A DNA stretch of 64,000 nucleotides from Sporosarcina luteola (GCF_023715535.1 NZ_JAMBOI010000002.1:434001-498000); one strand, 5' to 3'; shown: positions 8,395 to 16,020, counted from the first letter of the stretch. The notes: generated from the letters alone by a model not told the origin. Made by a program: numbers and translations.

Positions 8395-9809
8395 TTCGAT
8401 TCCCCTCCTGTCATAGACTTGACGATGATTGTCTCTTCGTTTTTTTGTATAGATAGATGGAATAGACGCCTTAATGCATCTTCCTCAAAATAATACTCAG
8501 TATCGATGAGTACAAAAGGCTTCTCACGCATTTCATATCTTTTTCCGTTCAAGACATAGAAAGGATCCCGTAACGAGAATCTGAAATTCTCCGTTGCACT
8601 TTCAACATAGATGGAACTTTCATTCGCCGATAGTGAATAGCCGTTCCTTGTCAAAACCTTATTTGCCGGATACAACGTCTTCTTGTCCATAATTACGGCA
8701 TGAATGTCTTCTTGGGCTTCTCCGTTCATCGTAATCATCCGTGTATCTTCCAAAATGAACGGGTAGTCTCCCATCGTGTTCTTTTGTACGAAAGAGGTTT
8801 TCCATCCGCAAACTTCGCCGATCAATTTATCCAACTCGGCTGCATCCAAGCGCTCACCTTGCTTCTCCGCCAAACGGGACTTCAATCGTTCATATTGACC
8901 TGCTGACAAAGAATGCTTCAGTACCTCGAATGCCTTTTTGGCCCCTCTTGTACCAGCCGGTGCATCAATGGCTATAGATGCGGCTAATCCGGCTACGAGT
9001 TGCTCCTTGTCAGAAATGGCGAACTGCGAACGTATACCCTTGTCCAAAACCAAGTCGGATAGTTCCGTCGGCTCTAGCTGTGTAATTAAAAACCTTGACG
9101 TTTGAAGGGGTTTCCCTTTCGGATCCAACAAGACGGCCAAATGTCCGGCATTCATATCCACTAAAGCGCTATTTAATTGATCCGCTATAGCAGTATCGAT
9201 GGAGTCGCCGAAAATAGAAAGCCGTGCTCCATCGTATGTTTGGGGCAATTCCTTCTGTTGCCAATAAAGATCAGTGACCTTGCCATTTCCTTTGAACAAT
9301 GAATAATCGACCATGACCATTTTTTCAGATCCGATCAATTCCAGTCCGCTGACCCACATGCCGCCGATTCCACTCTCATCTGTAACATGTAGAATAGTAG
9401 AATCCGGTCTCGCATTTCGTAAAGAGGCGAATGGTTCTCTGAAAAGCTTTCTACTTCCCATTTTTTCGGCCTTCGGGATTTCGTAGGAAATGGATTGCCG
9501 GCTCTCCTTCCCTTCCAAGACCGCAGTTGCGTTTTCATTGATTCTCGCACAAGAAGTTTCAACTTCCAAATAACAGGAAGCGTTCCGGCTTTCCGCCGGC
9601 AAAATGATCTCATGACGTCCACCGTCTAAGTTATGAAAATGATGCCTGACGAAAAGAGCGTCCGTCCTGTTGATCACTTCTATTTCCTGGATGTACCGTG
9701 AATCCTGAGCCGGCGTCCCGCTTGCATCTGTCAATTGACTATAATGCATATAGAGTAAAACGGAATTCATTATGACTAATAGGCCGACTATGCGGAGTAT
9801 GATCTTCAA
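8391..9809 (-). CDS. Unrecognised membrane-anchored extracytoplasmic protein
   Basis: A 472-residue protein that I do not recognise. It has one N-terminal hydrophobic segment (about residues 4-22), then a long polar region, so it is probably anchored outside the membrane. The last ~110 residues, including VLNGKRYEMREKPFVLID, resemble the copper amine oxidase N-terminal-like stalk fold found in many Bacillota surface proteins; that is a weak resemblance by eye. TTG at 9809 is preferred because AGGTG lies 7-8 bases upstream; a GTG 9 bases earlier is too close. It is coupled to rsmD by an ATGA overlap. B. subtilis has no counterpart between rsmD and ylbG. Confidence 0.75.
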   Translation of the reverse strand: MKIILRIVGLLVIMNSVLLYMHYSQLTDASGTPAQDSRYIQEIEVINRTDALFVRHHFHNLDGGRHEIILPAESRNASCYLEVETSCARINENATAVLEGKESRQSISYEIPKAEKMGSRKLFREPFASLRNARPDSTILHVTDESGIGGMWVSGLELIGSEKMVMVDYSLFKGNGKVTDLYWQQKELPQTYDGARLSIFGDSIDTAIADQLNSALVDMNAGHLAVLLDPKGKPLQTSRFLITQLEPTELSDLVLDKGIRSQFAISDKEQLVAGLAASIAIDAPAGTRGAKKAFEVLKHSLSAGQYERLKSRLAEKQGERLDAAELDKLIGEVCGWKTSFVQKNTMGDYPFILEDTRMITMNGEAQEDIHAVIMDKKTLYPANKVLTRNGYSLSANESSIYVESATENFRFSLRDPFYVLNGKRYEMREKPFVLIDTEYYFEEDALRRLFHLSIQKNEETIIVKSMTGGESK

Positions 9810-9898
9810 TTGCTGCACCTCAATTGCAAGGGATGTTTAAAGCGAGTGAAAAATGATAAGATGAACTATATTCCGAGTGGAGAAAGGTAGTGTCGTTC

Positions 9899-10291
9899 AT
9901 GTTACAACAGTATTTTATTGAATTAGGTGAAGGGTATGGAGACGTCTACGAACTGATGGAACTGATGGAGACGAATCAACGCCGGCTTCTTAGAACCTTC
10001 ATTTTCTCTTCAAAAACCAAGGACGGACAGGCGATTTCCTTGGCAGCAGCATTCCGCCCAGCCCGGAACAGTAATTTCATGCCGATATACATATGCAGGG
10101 AAGGCATTTCGGAAAAAGATGATTCCAAATCAAAGAGACGGCTACTCTTCGAGGATACTTCCTTGCAGCAAGGACAGGAACCGATCTTCATCGGACTGAA
10201 GCATTCTTCCGAATTTGCCGACACCAGATTGTTCTATCAGTATATAACAGGAATACTGCGTCTTAATCATCTCGTCCCGCCTTTACAATAA
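9899..10291 (+). CDS. Conserved hypothetical protein (DUF7147-like)
   Basis: A 130-residue soluble protein beginning MLQQYFIELGEGYGDVYEL and ending YQYITGILRLNHLVPPLQ. I recognise it as a conserved Bacillales family that has sometimes been labelled methylthioribose kinase, which appears to be an annotation error because no kinase motif is present. ATG 9899 lies 11 bases after AGAAAGG; the GTG at 9890 is too close to that site. It is transcribed away from the rsmD cluster and converges on ylbG with a 16-base gap. Confidence 0.75.
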   Translation: MLQQYFIELGEGYGDVYELMELMETNQRRLLRTFIFSSKTKDGQAISLAAAFRPARNSNFMPIYICREGISEKDDSKSKRRLLFEDTSLQQGQEPIFIGLKHSSEFADTRLFYQYITGILRLNHLVPPLQ

Positions 10292-10307
10292 GCGAAGTCC
10301 GTTATGA

Positions 10308-10580
10308 TTAAAGGCCTATTTTATAATCGTATTCCTTCGCCTTGTCTGGTTTTGCGTTTTCATATTCCGTTTTAACGAATGGACGATAGGATGGCAATAC
10401 CTTCTTAACAGACGGAAGGCGCTCAAGTTTACGGATTGTATCATCAACGTCCACTTGATCACAATATATGACTACGTATTTCATTTTTCTGGAAATGTAA
10501 CGGACATGGCCGAACTTGCGTAACGATTTGGCCTGTTTCAAATGATGGAGATATACAATTATCCCTTGTCGATCTATCAT
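10308..10580 (-). CDS. ylbG: YlbG-family protein (DUF2129)
   Basis: A 90-residue cytoplasmic protein with the family core [20 protein letters not shown] followed by YVVIYC. Function is unknown. The ATG at 10580 has a GAGGGG site upstream, and the longer in-frame extension is discarded because it runs through the non-coding upstream region. In B. subtilis ylbG lies between ylbF (ricF) and ylbH (rsmD); here that order is kept, but a GDPD gene and repeat D separate it from ricF. Confidence 0.9.
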   Translation of the reverse strand: MIDRQGIIVYLHHLKQAKSLRKFGHVRYISRKMKYVVIYCDQVDVDDTIRKLERLPSVKKVLPSYRPFVKTEYENAKPDKAKEYDYKIGL

Positions 10581-10727
10581 GGTTTTCCCCTCTTTTCCTA
10601 CCCCATACAATACCATAGTAGAGAAATGGGCTGCAACCGAACATTGCTGACATCTTCCGTTTTTTCCATTATAATGAGGAAAGGACAAGAATACTTGCTT
10701 TCGCAAGTCAGCCTCCGGCGGATGTCA

Positions 10728-10831
10728 CAGATTTTGAAGGGAGTTATGGAAGGCAGTCTAAGTGCGCGACGTCCTGTCGCAACGACTGCATGACCGACAT
10801 CCTGTCGCCCTCAAGCGCAATTCAAAATCTG
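10728..10831. repeat. Repeat family D, bounded by an 11-bp inverted repeat
   Basis: CAGATTTTGAA (10728-10738) and TTCAAAATCTG (10821-10831) are perfect inverted repeats enclosing two small dyads, GCGACGTCCTGTCGC (10766-10780) and CGACATCCTGTCG (10795-10807). The element looks like a miniature inverted-repeat unit. Only one copy is in this window. It fills the gap between ylbG and the GDPD gene. Confidence 0.7.
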
Positions 10832-10835
10832 GACG

Positions 10836-10857
10836 CAATTACGCCGAGGCGTAATTG
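10836..10857. repeat. Perfect 10-bp hairpin just before the GDPD gene
   Basis: CAATTACGCC and GGCGTAATTG are separated by GA. The hairpin ends about 11 bases before the AGGAGGA ribosome site of the GDPD gene, so in the transcript it sits directly upstream of the translation start. There is no T run, so it is not an obvious terminator. It may be part of repeat D. Confidence 0.65.
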
Positions 10858-10882
10858 ATTGAGAGAAGAGGAGGATACTAAA

Positions 10883-11788
10883 ATGGGAAGAAAAACGAAA
10901 GTGGCTCTCACAGTAGGAGCTGCCGGAGTAGCCGCTTGGGCTGCATCCAAAGTAGTTGCCAAGCCCCAACCCCGCCCCCGGAAGGAAGCACTTGAGTTCA
11001 AGGATCCTGTCGTCCTTTCGCATCGCGGAGGAATGACAAGTACTCCTGAGCATACGATGGCAGCGTTTTCAAATTCAGCAGAGCTCGGAGTCCACGGATT
11101 CGCTGTCGACATCCGACTGACTAAAGACGAAGAAATCGTACTCTTCCATGATGAAACTGCAGATCGGACAACCGATTTTTCCGGCAAGATTTCCGATTAT
11201 ACAATAGATGAATTGAAAAAAGCTGATGCAGGCTATATGTTCGAAGATGAGGACGGCCAATTTCCTTTTCGTGGCAGAGGAGAGAAGGTCATCAGTTTAC
11301 GCGAACTGCTGACTGCCTATCCTCATATGCTGATAGCTATTAATCTGAAGGACTCGCCGGATACATACGAAGGCAGTCTCATGCCTTCCAAGCTATGGCG
11401 CCTTTTAGAGGAAACTGGATCAGAGGAGCGCGTGATTGTCATGAGCGCGTTTGACGAGCAGACGGACCGATTCAATCTTTATGCGCAAAATAAAGTGGCC
11501 ATCGGAGCGGGAAATGATGAAGTGAAAAAAGCATATGCATCCTTTTCAAGCAAATTCGGACATTTATACAATCCACGTGCCGACCTGTTCTGCATTACTG
11601 AAAAAATGGGTCCATTTCCAATGAATACAGAAAGCTTCATCAGTTTTCTATCTAATTTGAATGTTGCAGTTTACTATACTAATGTCAGTGACAAGGAGAC
11701 AATTGCAAAACTCCTTGTCGCCGGAGCTGCTGGCTTCATTACTGATAAGCCGGCGCTTGCAATGGAAGTCATCCAACAAAATTCATAA
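10883..11788 (+). CDS. Glycerophosphodiester phosphodiesterase family protein
   Basis: A 301-residue GDPD-fold TIM-barrel enzyme that would hydrolyse glycerophosphodiesters to glycerol 3-phosphate and an alcohol. The N-terminus (about residues 4-24) is a hydrophobic alanine/valine-rich anchor, so the enzyme probably sits at the outer face of the membrane. The catalytic LSHRGG and TPEHTMAAF motifs and the metal-binding VDIRLTKDEEIVLFHDE are present. The ATG at 10883 follows GAGGAGGATAC; an earlier in-frame TTG is not needed. A terminator follows. It interrupts the ylbG-ricF synteny and is next to repeat D, so it may be an insertion in this lineage. Confidence 0.88.
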   Translation: MGRKTKVALTVGAAGVAAWAASKVVAKPQPRPRKEALEFKDPVVLSHRGGMTSTPEHTMAAFSNSAELGVHGFAVDIRLTKDEEIVLFHDETADRTTDFSGKISDYTIDELKKADAGYMFEDEDGQFPFRGRGEKVISLRELLTAYPHMLIAINLKDSPDTYEGSLMPSKLWRLLEETGSEERVIVMSAFDEQTDRFNLYAQNKVAIGAGNDEVKKAYASFSSKFGHLYNPRADLFCITEKMGPFPMNTESFISFLSNLNVAVYYTNVSDKETIAKLLVAGAAGFITDKPALAMEVIQQNS

Positions 11789-11790
11789 TA

Positions 11791-11830
11791 AAAACGGTTG
11801 CCTGTTCATGACAGACAACCGTTTTTATTT
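11791..11830 (+). terminator. GDPD gene terminator
   Basis: AACGGTTG...CAACCGTT with an extended inner stem CTGT/ACAG, followed by TTTTTATTTT. The A-rich other flank means it may also stop transcription coming from ricF. Confidence 0.85.
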
Positions 11831-11852
11831 TATTGATGCATGAACTGTCTGC

Positions 11853-11876
11853 CTAAGCTGAGCAGGAACAGCTGCC
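11853..11876 (-). pseudogene. Detached second copy of the ricF 3' end
   Basis: On the minus strand this reads GGC AGC TGT TCC TGC TCA GCT TAG, encoding GSCSCSA and a stop, the same seven residues that end ricF, but with four third-position differences and a different stop codon. It is in the same reading frame as ricF, 81 bases past its stop, with repeat B1 between. It is not expected to be translated unless the TGA is read through. Confidence 0.7.
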
Positions 11877-11936
11877 AATCGAACAGCGAAGGGTTCGATT
11901 TGCCGTATTTCTGCGTACTTTGCAGAAATTAAGGCA
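11873..11936. repeat. Repeat family B, copy 1 (64 bp, two hairpins)
   Basis: The element is TGCC, then hairpin AATCGAAC/GTTCGATT, then hairpin ATTTCTGC/GCAGAAAT, then TAAGGCA, whose end pairs with the opening TGCC. It therefore folds as a small cloverleaf. A copy identical at 60 of 64 positions lies at 55358-55421. This copy sits directly after the 3' end of ricF. It has no tRNA landmarks. Confidence 0.85.
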
Positions 11937-11957
11937 ACCTAAATTGATTTCCTTAAG

Positions 11958-12401
11958 TCACGCTGAGCAAGAACAACTTCCTCCCGTGCCGCATCCGCCC
12001 CCGCAAGATGTATCTACAAAAAAACTATCCCCGGCCGGCACTTTGATGGAATCGGATACCGCTCCTGCAATGATTGCACTGACTTCATTCAACAGTCTTT
12101 GCACATCATTCTCCGCAAGACGCAAAGCGGCGACTTGCTCATTCATATCTAATTCCCTTTTTTGAATACGTATATCTTTCATGACTGTCTTATAGTCAGG
12201 ATGGTATCTGCCGAAACGCTGCACTTCTTCGTAACGCTCCTTCATATTGGTAAAATCATAGATCGTTTTTGCCAACGTTTTGTCGGAATAAACGGCATGA
12301 TTCGCTCTTCTGTATTCTTCGACGATTTCAGAAGAAAGCAACATGTCGGAGAGTGTTTCTGATTGCTCAATGATTGACATCCATTCATCTGTCATAATCA
12401 T
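11958..12401 (-). CDS. ricF: RicF (YlbF), Fe-S regulator of RNase Y
   Basis: A 147-residue protein of the YlbF/YmcA family. With RicA and RicT it forms a complex that carries iron-sulfur clusters and directs RNase Y mRNA processing, affecting competence, biofilm and sporulation in B. subtilis. Most of the protein is helical; the C-terminus is a cysteine-rich tail (CGGGCGTGGSCSCSA) matching the cluster-binding end of the family. The ATG at 12401 follows GGAGGG by 8 bases. Downstream of the stop, after repeat B1, the same frame carries a second synonymous copy of the GSCSCSA-stop tail (11853-11876). Confidence 0.93.
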   Translation of the reverse strand: MIMTDEWMSIIEQSETLSDMLLSSEIVEEYRRANHAVYSDKTLAKTIYDFTNMKERYEEVQRFGRYHPDYKTVMKDIRIQKRELDMNEQVAALRLAENDVQRLLNEVSAIIAGAVSDSIKVPAGDSFFVDTSCGGGCGTGGSCSCSA

Positions 12402-12473
12402 AGTGCTATCCCTCCATTCCAACTAATCATACCAAAAAAAGCGTACCTTGTGCATGCATTCTGACCTGTTTTA

Positions 12474-13907
12474 TTAATTCTTCTTACGCAGTGCAGCCTC
12501 CGCGACTTCATAATCCGAAAATGTGAGAAGTTCCTGCCCGATCTGTTGGGTTCTCTCATGTCCTTTCCCAGCAATCAAAACGACATCTCCCGCTTTGGCA
12601 TACCGTATCGCTTTTTCGATTGCCGCTCTCCGATCAATCTCGACAATGACTTTTTCCTCTTCACAGCTAATTCCAGCCAGAATCTCTTCTATTATGAAAG
12701 ACGGTTCTTCATTCCTCGGATTATCTGTAGTAATAAAAACCTTCGTTGAATATCTTGTAGCTACTTTCCCCATTAGTGGCCGCTTTCCTCGATCACGATT
12801 CCCTCCGCAGCCGAAAACGGTGATCAATTCGCCTGTAGACTCCTCGTTGAGGGAAGTTAATACAGTTTGAAGGGCATCTGGCGTGTGTGCATAATCGATG
12901 TAGACATTCACTTCCCTTTCCCGCAGGCATTGCAACCGCCCCTCCGGTAATACAAGCTTGTCACAAAGCGGTAATGTCTCAGAAGGGTCCCAGTCGAGTA
13001 TGTGCATGACAGTAACAGCGGCTAGGGCATTCAATCGATTATGCTTACCCGGCAAACTGGTTGGATATAAGTTGCAAGGAATCATCCTTCCCGCGACCAT
13101 CAGCTCATTGAAAAAATGGACCGGCCTGTCTGCGTTTTCAACTAGCCTTATACATTGCTGATCATCTCCATTGACAACAAGATTCCTTGCCATCGTCGCA
13201 AGTCGTCTTTTTGCAGCTAGATAGGCTTCCTTGCTGCCATGCTCTTCATAATGATCAACCCCAATATTCAGGAAGACTCCGATATCAATCTTGCAATGAT
13301 CCAATCTAAATGTGGATAGCCCTAGGGAAGAAGCTTCCATAACTATATATTTCATGCCCGCTTCCAAGCATCTCTTCAACAGTGGATGAAGAAACTCCGC
13401 TTGTAATGTTGTCATTTCCGGAACATCAAGAATGACTTTCCTACCGTTCATGTAGATTCCGGTCGTCCCGATGACTGCTGTTTGCTCACCGAGCATCGTC
13501 AATAATTGGCCGATGAAATGCGTAACCGTCGTCTTACCATTCGTCCCTGTCACCGCAATAATCTTCAGTGATTCGGACGGATTCCCAGCAAGTTTGGCAC
13601 TGGCATGCGATATGAACTTTCGCCCATCCGGAACTGTGATTAGCGTGATTTCCTCGATGTCACCGTAAGTCGTTTTTTCATTGCGATCTAAGACGATTGC
13701 TACAGCACCCCGTTCAATCGCTTCTTGGACGTGTAAAACCCCATCATCTCGAGCACCTTTCCTCGCGACGAAAATGAATCCTTCCTTCACATTTCCAGAC
13801 CTCTCTGTAATGCCGCAAACCGGCACACCGACACTTCCCGAAACCATACAGGGCCAGTCTTTCAGAATCTCAGATAGTAACAGAAGCCCCCTCCCCTTCC
13901 CGAACAA
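12474..13907 (-). CDS. murE: MurE-type UDP-MurNAc-tripeptide ligase, DAP-type motif
   Basis: A Mur ligase of about 470-477 residues that adds the third amino acid to UDP-MurNAc-L-Ala-D-Glu using ATP. The P-loop TGTNGKTT (about residue 120), the EASSLGL and HYEEHGSKEAYLAAK segments (carbamylated-lysine region) and the C-terminal specificity motif DNPRNEEP are present. In known MurE enzymes DNPR recognises meso-diaminopimelate, whereas lysine enzymes carry other residues there. The gene is outside the dcw cluster and divergent from an aspartokinase-like gene. The start is unclear: TTG 13907 has no ribosome site, while a rare CTG at 13883 follows GGGGAGGGGG and aligns with the usual N-terminus. 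Confidence 0.88.
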   Translation of the reverse strand: MFGKGRGLLLLSEILKDWPCMVSGSVGVPVCGITERSGNVKEGFIFVARKGARDDGVLHVQEAIERGAVAIVLDRNEKTTYGDIEEITLITVPDGRKFISHASAKLAGNPSESLKIIAVTGTNGKTTVTHFIGQLLTMLGEQTAVIGTTGIYMNGRKVILDVPEMTTLQAEFLHPLLKRCLEAGMKYIVMEASSLGLSTFRLDHCKIDIGVFLNIGVDHYEEHGSKEAYLAAKRRLATMARNLVVNGDDQQCIRLVENADRPVHFFNELMVAGRMIPCNLYPTSLPGKHNRLNALAAVTVMHILDWDPSETLPLCDKLVLPEGRLQCLREREVNVYIDYAHTPDALQTVLTSLNEESTGELITVFGCGGNRDRGKRPLMGKVATRYSTKVFITTDNPRNEEPSFIIEEILAGISCEEEKVIVEIDRRAAIEKAIRYAKAGDVVLIAGKGHERTQQIGQELLTFSDYEVAEAALRKKN

Positions 13908-13921
13908 TTTTCATGAATAGC

Positions 13922-13956
13922 GAATATATTGAGAGCGAACCATACTTTATCGTATG
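13922..13956. promoter_or_regulatory. Overlapping divergent -10 elements (CATAC...GTATG palindrome)
   Basis: The palindrome CATACTTTATCGTATG (13941-13956) gives CATACTTTA on the plus strand and CATACGATA on the minus strand. Both fit the CATANNNTA -10 pattern of the mother-cell sporulation sigma factors E and K. On the plus strand GAATATA (13922-13928) resembles a sigma-E -35 box, but its 12-base spacing is short. No clear minus-strand -35 was found. The palindrome could instead be an operator. Confidence 0.4.
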
Positions 13957-13998
13957 AAGGAAATGCAACGAACGACACGAAGAAAGTTGGGAGCTTGA

Positions 13999-14730
13999 AT
14001 GATAGTTCAAAAATTTGGCGGAGTGGCCATGAAAGACAAACAAACACGAAAAATTTGCATCGGCCACATAAAATCCGGATTAGAAAACCATCAAAATGTC
14101 GTTGTGGTCGTTTCAGCAATTGGAAGAGGAGATGAACCATACTCCACAGATCGGTTATTACGACTTACTGACGCATTCAGTTATTCAAAAGCGGCGAGTG
14201 ATCTTGCTGCTTCCTGCGGAGAGCTGATCGCATCCGCTATCATGTCAGCCGAACTCGAAGAGGCGGGCATCCCGAACAGGATATTACATGGAATTCAGGC
14301 AGGAATTTGGACGTCCGGCGATTTTGGGGATGGAACGATCAGCGATATCGATCCTACAATGATCGTTGACAGCTTACGGGAATCCGGTTGTGTCATCATC
14401 CCGGGTTTTCAAGGAATCAATGAATTTGGCCAAGTGATGACAATCGGCAGAGGGGGCAGCGATTTGACTGCGATTGCGCTAGGCGGTGCATTGCGAGCAT
14501 CACATGTTGAGTTTTTCAAAGATGTCCCCGGAGTCATGACGAGTGATCCACGATTCGGGAAAAACGCCAAAAAATTGGATGATATGAGCATCCATCAATT
14601 GTTGCCGCTCTTGGAAACAGATCATCCAGTTATTCAAAAACGTGCGGCCATTTACGCAATGAAAAAAGCGATACCTCTTTATGTAAGAGGCATCGCTTCC
14701 GATGAAAAAGGGACTTGGATCATACCGTAA
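13999..14730 (+). CDS. Aspartokinase-like amino acid kinase, catalytic domain only
   Basis: A 243-residue amino-acid-kinase-fold protein. MIVQKFGGVAM corresponds to the aspartokinase KFGGTSV motif, and GRGGSDLTAIALGGAL and FKDVPGVMTSDPRF match the nucleotide- and aspartate-site motifs. The C-terminal ACT regulatory domains of normal aspartokinases (400 residues or more) are absent, so feedback control by lysine or threonine is not expected. If active it would make aspartyl phosphate, the first step to diaminopimelate and dipicolinate. It is divergent from the DAP-type MurE, and its stop is one base from the stop of the convergent CAP-domain gene. Activity on aspartate is an inference. Confidence 0.82.
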   Translation: MIVQKFGGVAMKDKQTRKICIGHIKSGLENHQNVVVVVSAIGRGDEPYSTDRLLRLTDAFSYSKAASDLAASCGELIASAIMSAELEEAGIPNRILHGIQAGIWTSGDFGDGTISDIDPTMIVDSLRESGCVIIPGFQGINEFGQVMTIGRGGSDLTAIALGGALRASHVEFFKDVPGVMTSDPRFGKNAKKLDDMSIHQLLPLLETDHPVIQKRAAIYAMKKAIPLYVRGIASDEKGTWIIP

Positions 14731-14731
14731 A

Positions 14732-15817
14732 TCACTTTTGCATATAACCCGGTTTCAGGTTTTCTTTCTTGTCGGATTTCACGAGAACTTGCGTGTAATA
14801 CTTTCCGTATGCCCCAGTGCCTATATCAGTTGCCTCCGAATCAAGCAATACACTACGATGCGCGGGAGAATTCAGCCAACCATGGACAGCTTCGATAGCA
14901 TCCACGTAATTGGCGGCGATATTCTCCCCGGCTTTTTTATGTTCAATTTCAAAACTCTTCAATCGCTCCGACAAGTTTCCTGCAGACGGTGACTCATGCG
15001 AAAAGTAATTTTCAATCGCCATATCCTTGCTATGGTTCTGGGCAAGTAATGAAAGCCAATAATCATTATTCAGCAAGCCCACACCATGACGCTCACGATA
15101 GATATTCGTCAATTCAAATATTTGCCTTTCCATCGAACGGTCAACTTCCATTTGAACAGTCGAGGACGGTCTGTTGGCTGTAACCAGTTCGCCCATGAAT
15201 TCCATGTCATACGGCTGATGGATGACGAGCGTCTTCGGATCGATGAATCGGACACTTTCAATAATCTCGTCTTCGGCATCTACATATACCTGCGCATATA
15301 AGTTCTCATATTTAAGCAGGATTCTGTCCTTCAAATCCTGACTATTCAATGTGAACGTATAAATATTTTCATTCAATATCACATTAACTTCAGACTCAAT
15401 GATCGAAAAGCGGAACACTTCATTAATATTCTGCCCAACCACGATTGGCGATAGATCTGAACCAGTATCCGCACTGAAAACCTGATTGACAATTCCCTCA
15501 CCAACTCCTGCCATCATTCGAACATCATTGGAATAGATCCACCAATCATAACCGTAAGCGGAAGGTTCAATCCTATCGGGTTCGCCCATTTCTTTAACCA
15601 GTTTTTCCGAAGGTTTTCCGACAAATGTGGACAGCCCCGTTTCAGGTCGCTTCGGACCAGCAGTCATTTCAACAAATTCCTTATCGGGAGCCGGAATTGC
15701 AGTCCCATGTTTAACTGGAGACTCCAATGGTTCATTTTCCTGAACCCTGCTCCCCATCAAATAAAATAGCGCGAGAAGGACAACTAGTAATAATACAATC
15801 TTCCATAATACTTTCAA
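14732..15817 (-). CDS. ylbC: CAP-domain membrane-anchored protein (YlbC-like)
   Basis: A 361-residue protein with one N-terminal transmembrane helix (about residues 3-21), a CAP-associated N-terminal domain (STFVGKPSEKLVKEMGEPDR onward) and a C-terminal CAP/SCP domain (EVHGWLNSPAHRSVLLD, with the NHSKDMAIENYFSHESP region). Such proteins act outside the cell; the biochemical role in Bacillota is unsettled. TTG 15817 is preferred over longer starts because it follows AAAGGTGGCGAG and leads straight into the membrane helix. Position between ctaG and ricF matches B. subtilis ylbC. Confidence 0.88.
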   Translation of the reverse strand: MKVLWKIVLLLVVLLALFYLMGSRVQENEPLESPVKHGTAIPAPDKEFVEMTAGPKRPETGLSTFVGKPSEKLVKEMGEPDRIEPSAYGYDWWIYSNDVRMMAGVGEGIVNQVFSADTGSDLSPIVVGQNINEVFRFSIIESEVNVILNENIYTFTLNSQDLKDRILLKYENLYAQVYVDAEDEIIESVRFIDPKTLVIHQPYDMEFMGELVTANRPSSTVQMEVDRSMERQIFELTNIYRERHGVGLLNNDYWLSLLAQNHSKDMAIENYFSHESPSAGNLSERLKSFEIEHKKAGENIAANYVDAIEAVHGWLNSPAHRSVLLDSEATDIGTGAYGKYYTQVLVKSDKKENLKPGYMQK

Positions 15818-16002
15818 GTCTTCTCGCCACCTTTCAAAATAAATAAAACTCAAGAAAATCTTCAATTCTTGATTAATACTATTAAATTGAGTATAAGTCA
15901 ACTACAGCGGATTTCAAGTGCAAAAGGAATCCTCCACTTCGAATGAATTTACCTTTCCATTGCTAAGATGAAAAACTGCAAAAGGTTTTGAGTGAAGCTT
16001 TT

Positions 16003-16020
16003 ATGACACAATGTTGTCAT
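16003..16020. promoter_or_regulatory. 18-bp dyad upstream of yugN
   Basis: ATGACA-CAATGT-TGTCAT is a perfect 6+6 inverted repeat with a 6-base spacer, about 80 bases before yugN. It resembles an operator but matches no site I can name. Nothing else is seen in the 280-base gap between the CAP gene and yugN. Confidence 0.35.

Noticed and set aside
9899..10291. Methylthioribose kinase label for the 130-residue protein
   Set aside because: It is far too short for that kinase and shows no nucleotide-binding motif.
11873..11936. Repeat B1 as a tRNA because of its cloverleaf-like fold
   Set aside because: It has only two arms plus a short closing stem, no T-loop GTTCRA at the right place, no anticodon arm and no CCA context, and it recurs inside another repeat.
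14732..14992. Plus-strand frame continuing after the aspartokinase-like gene
   Set aside because: It is antisense to the CAP-domain gene, lacks a ribosome site and has no recognisable protein features.
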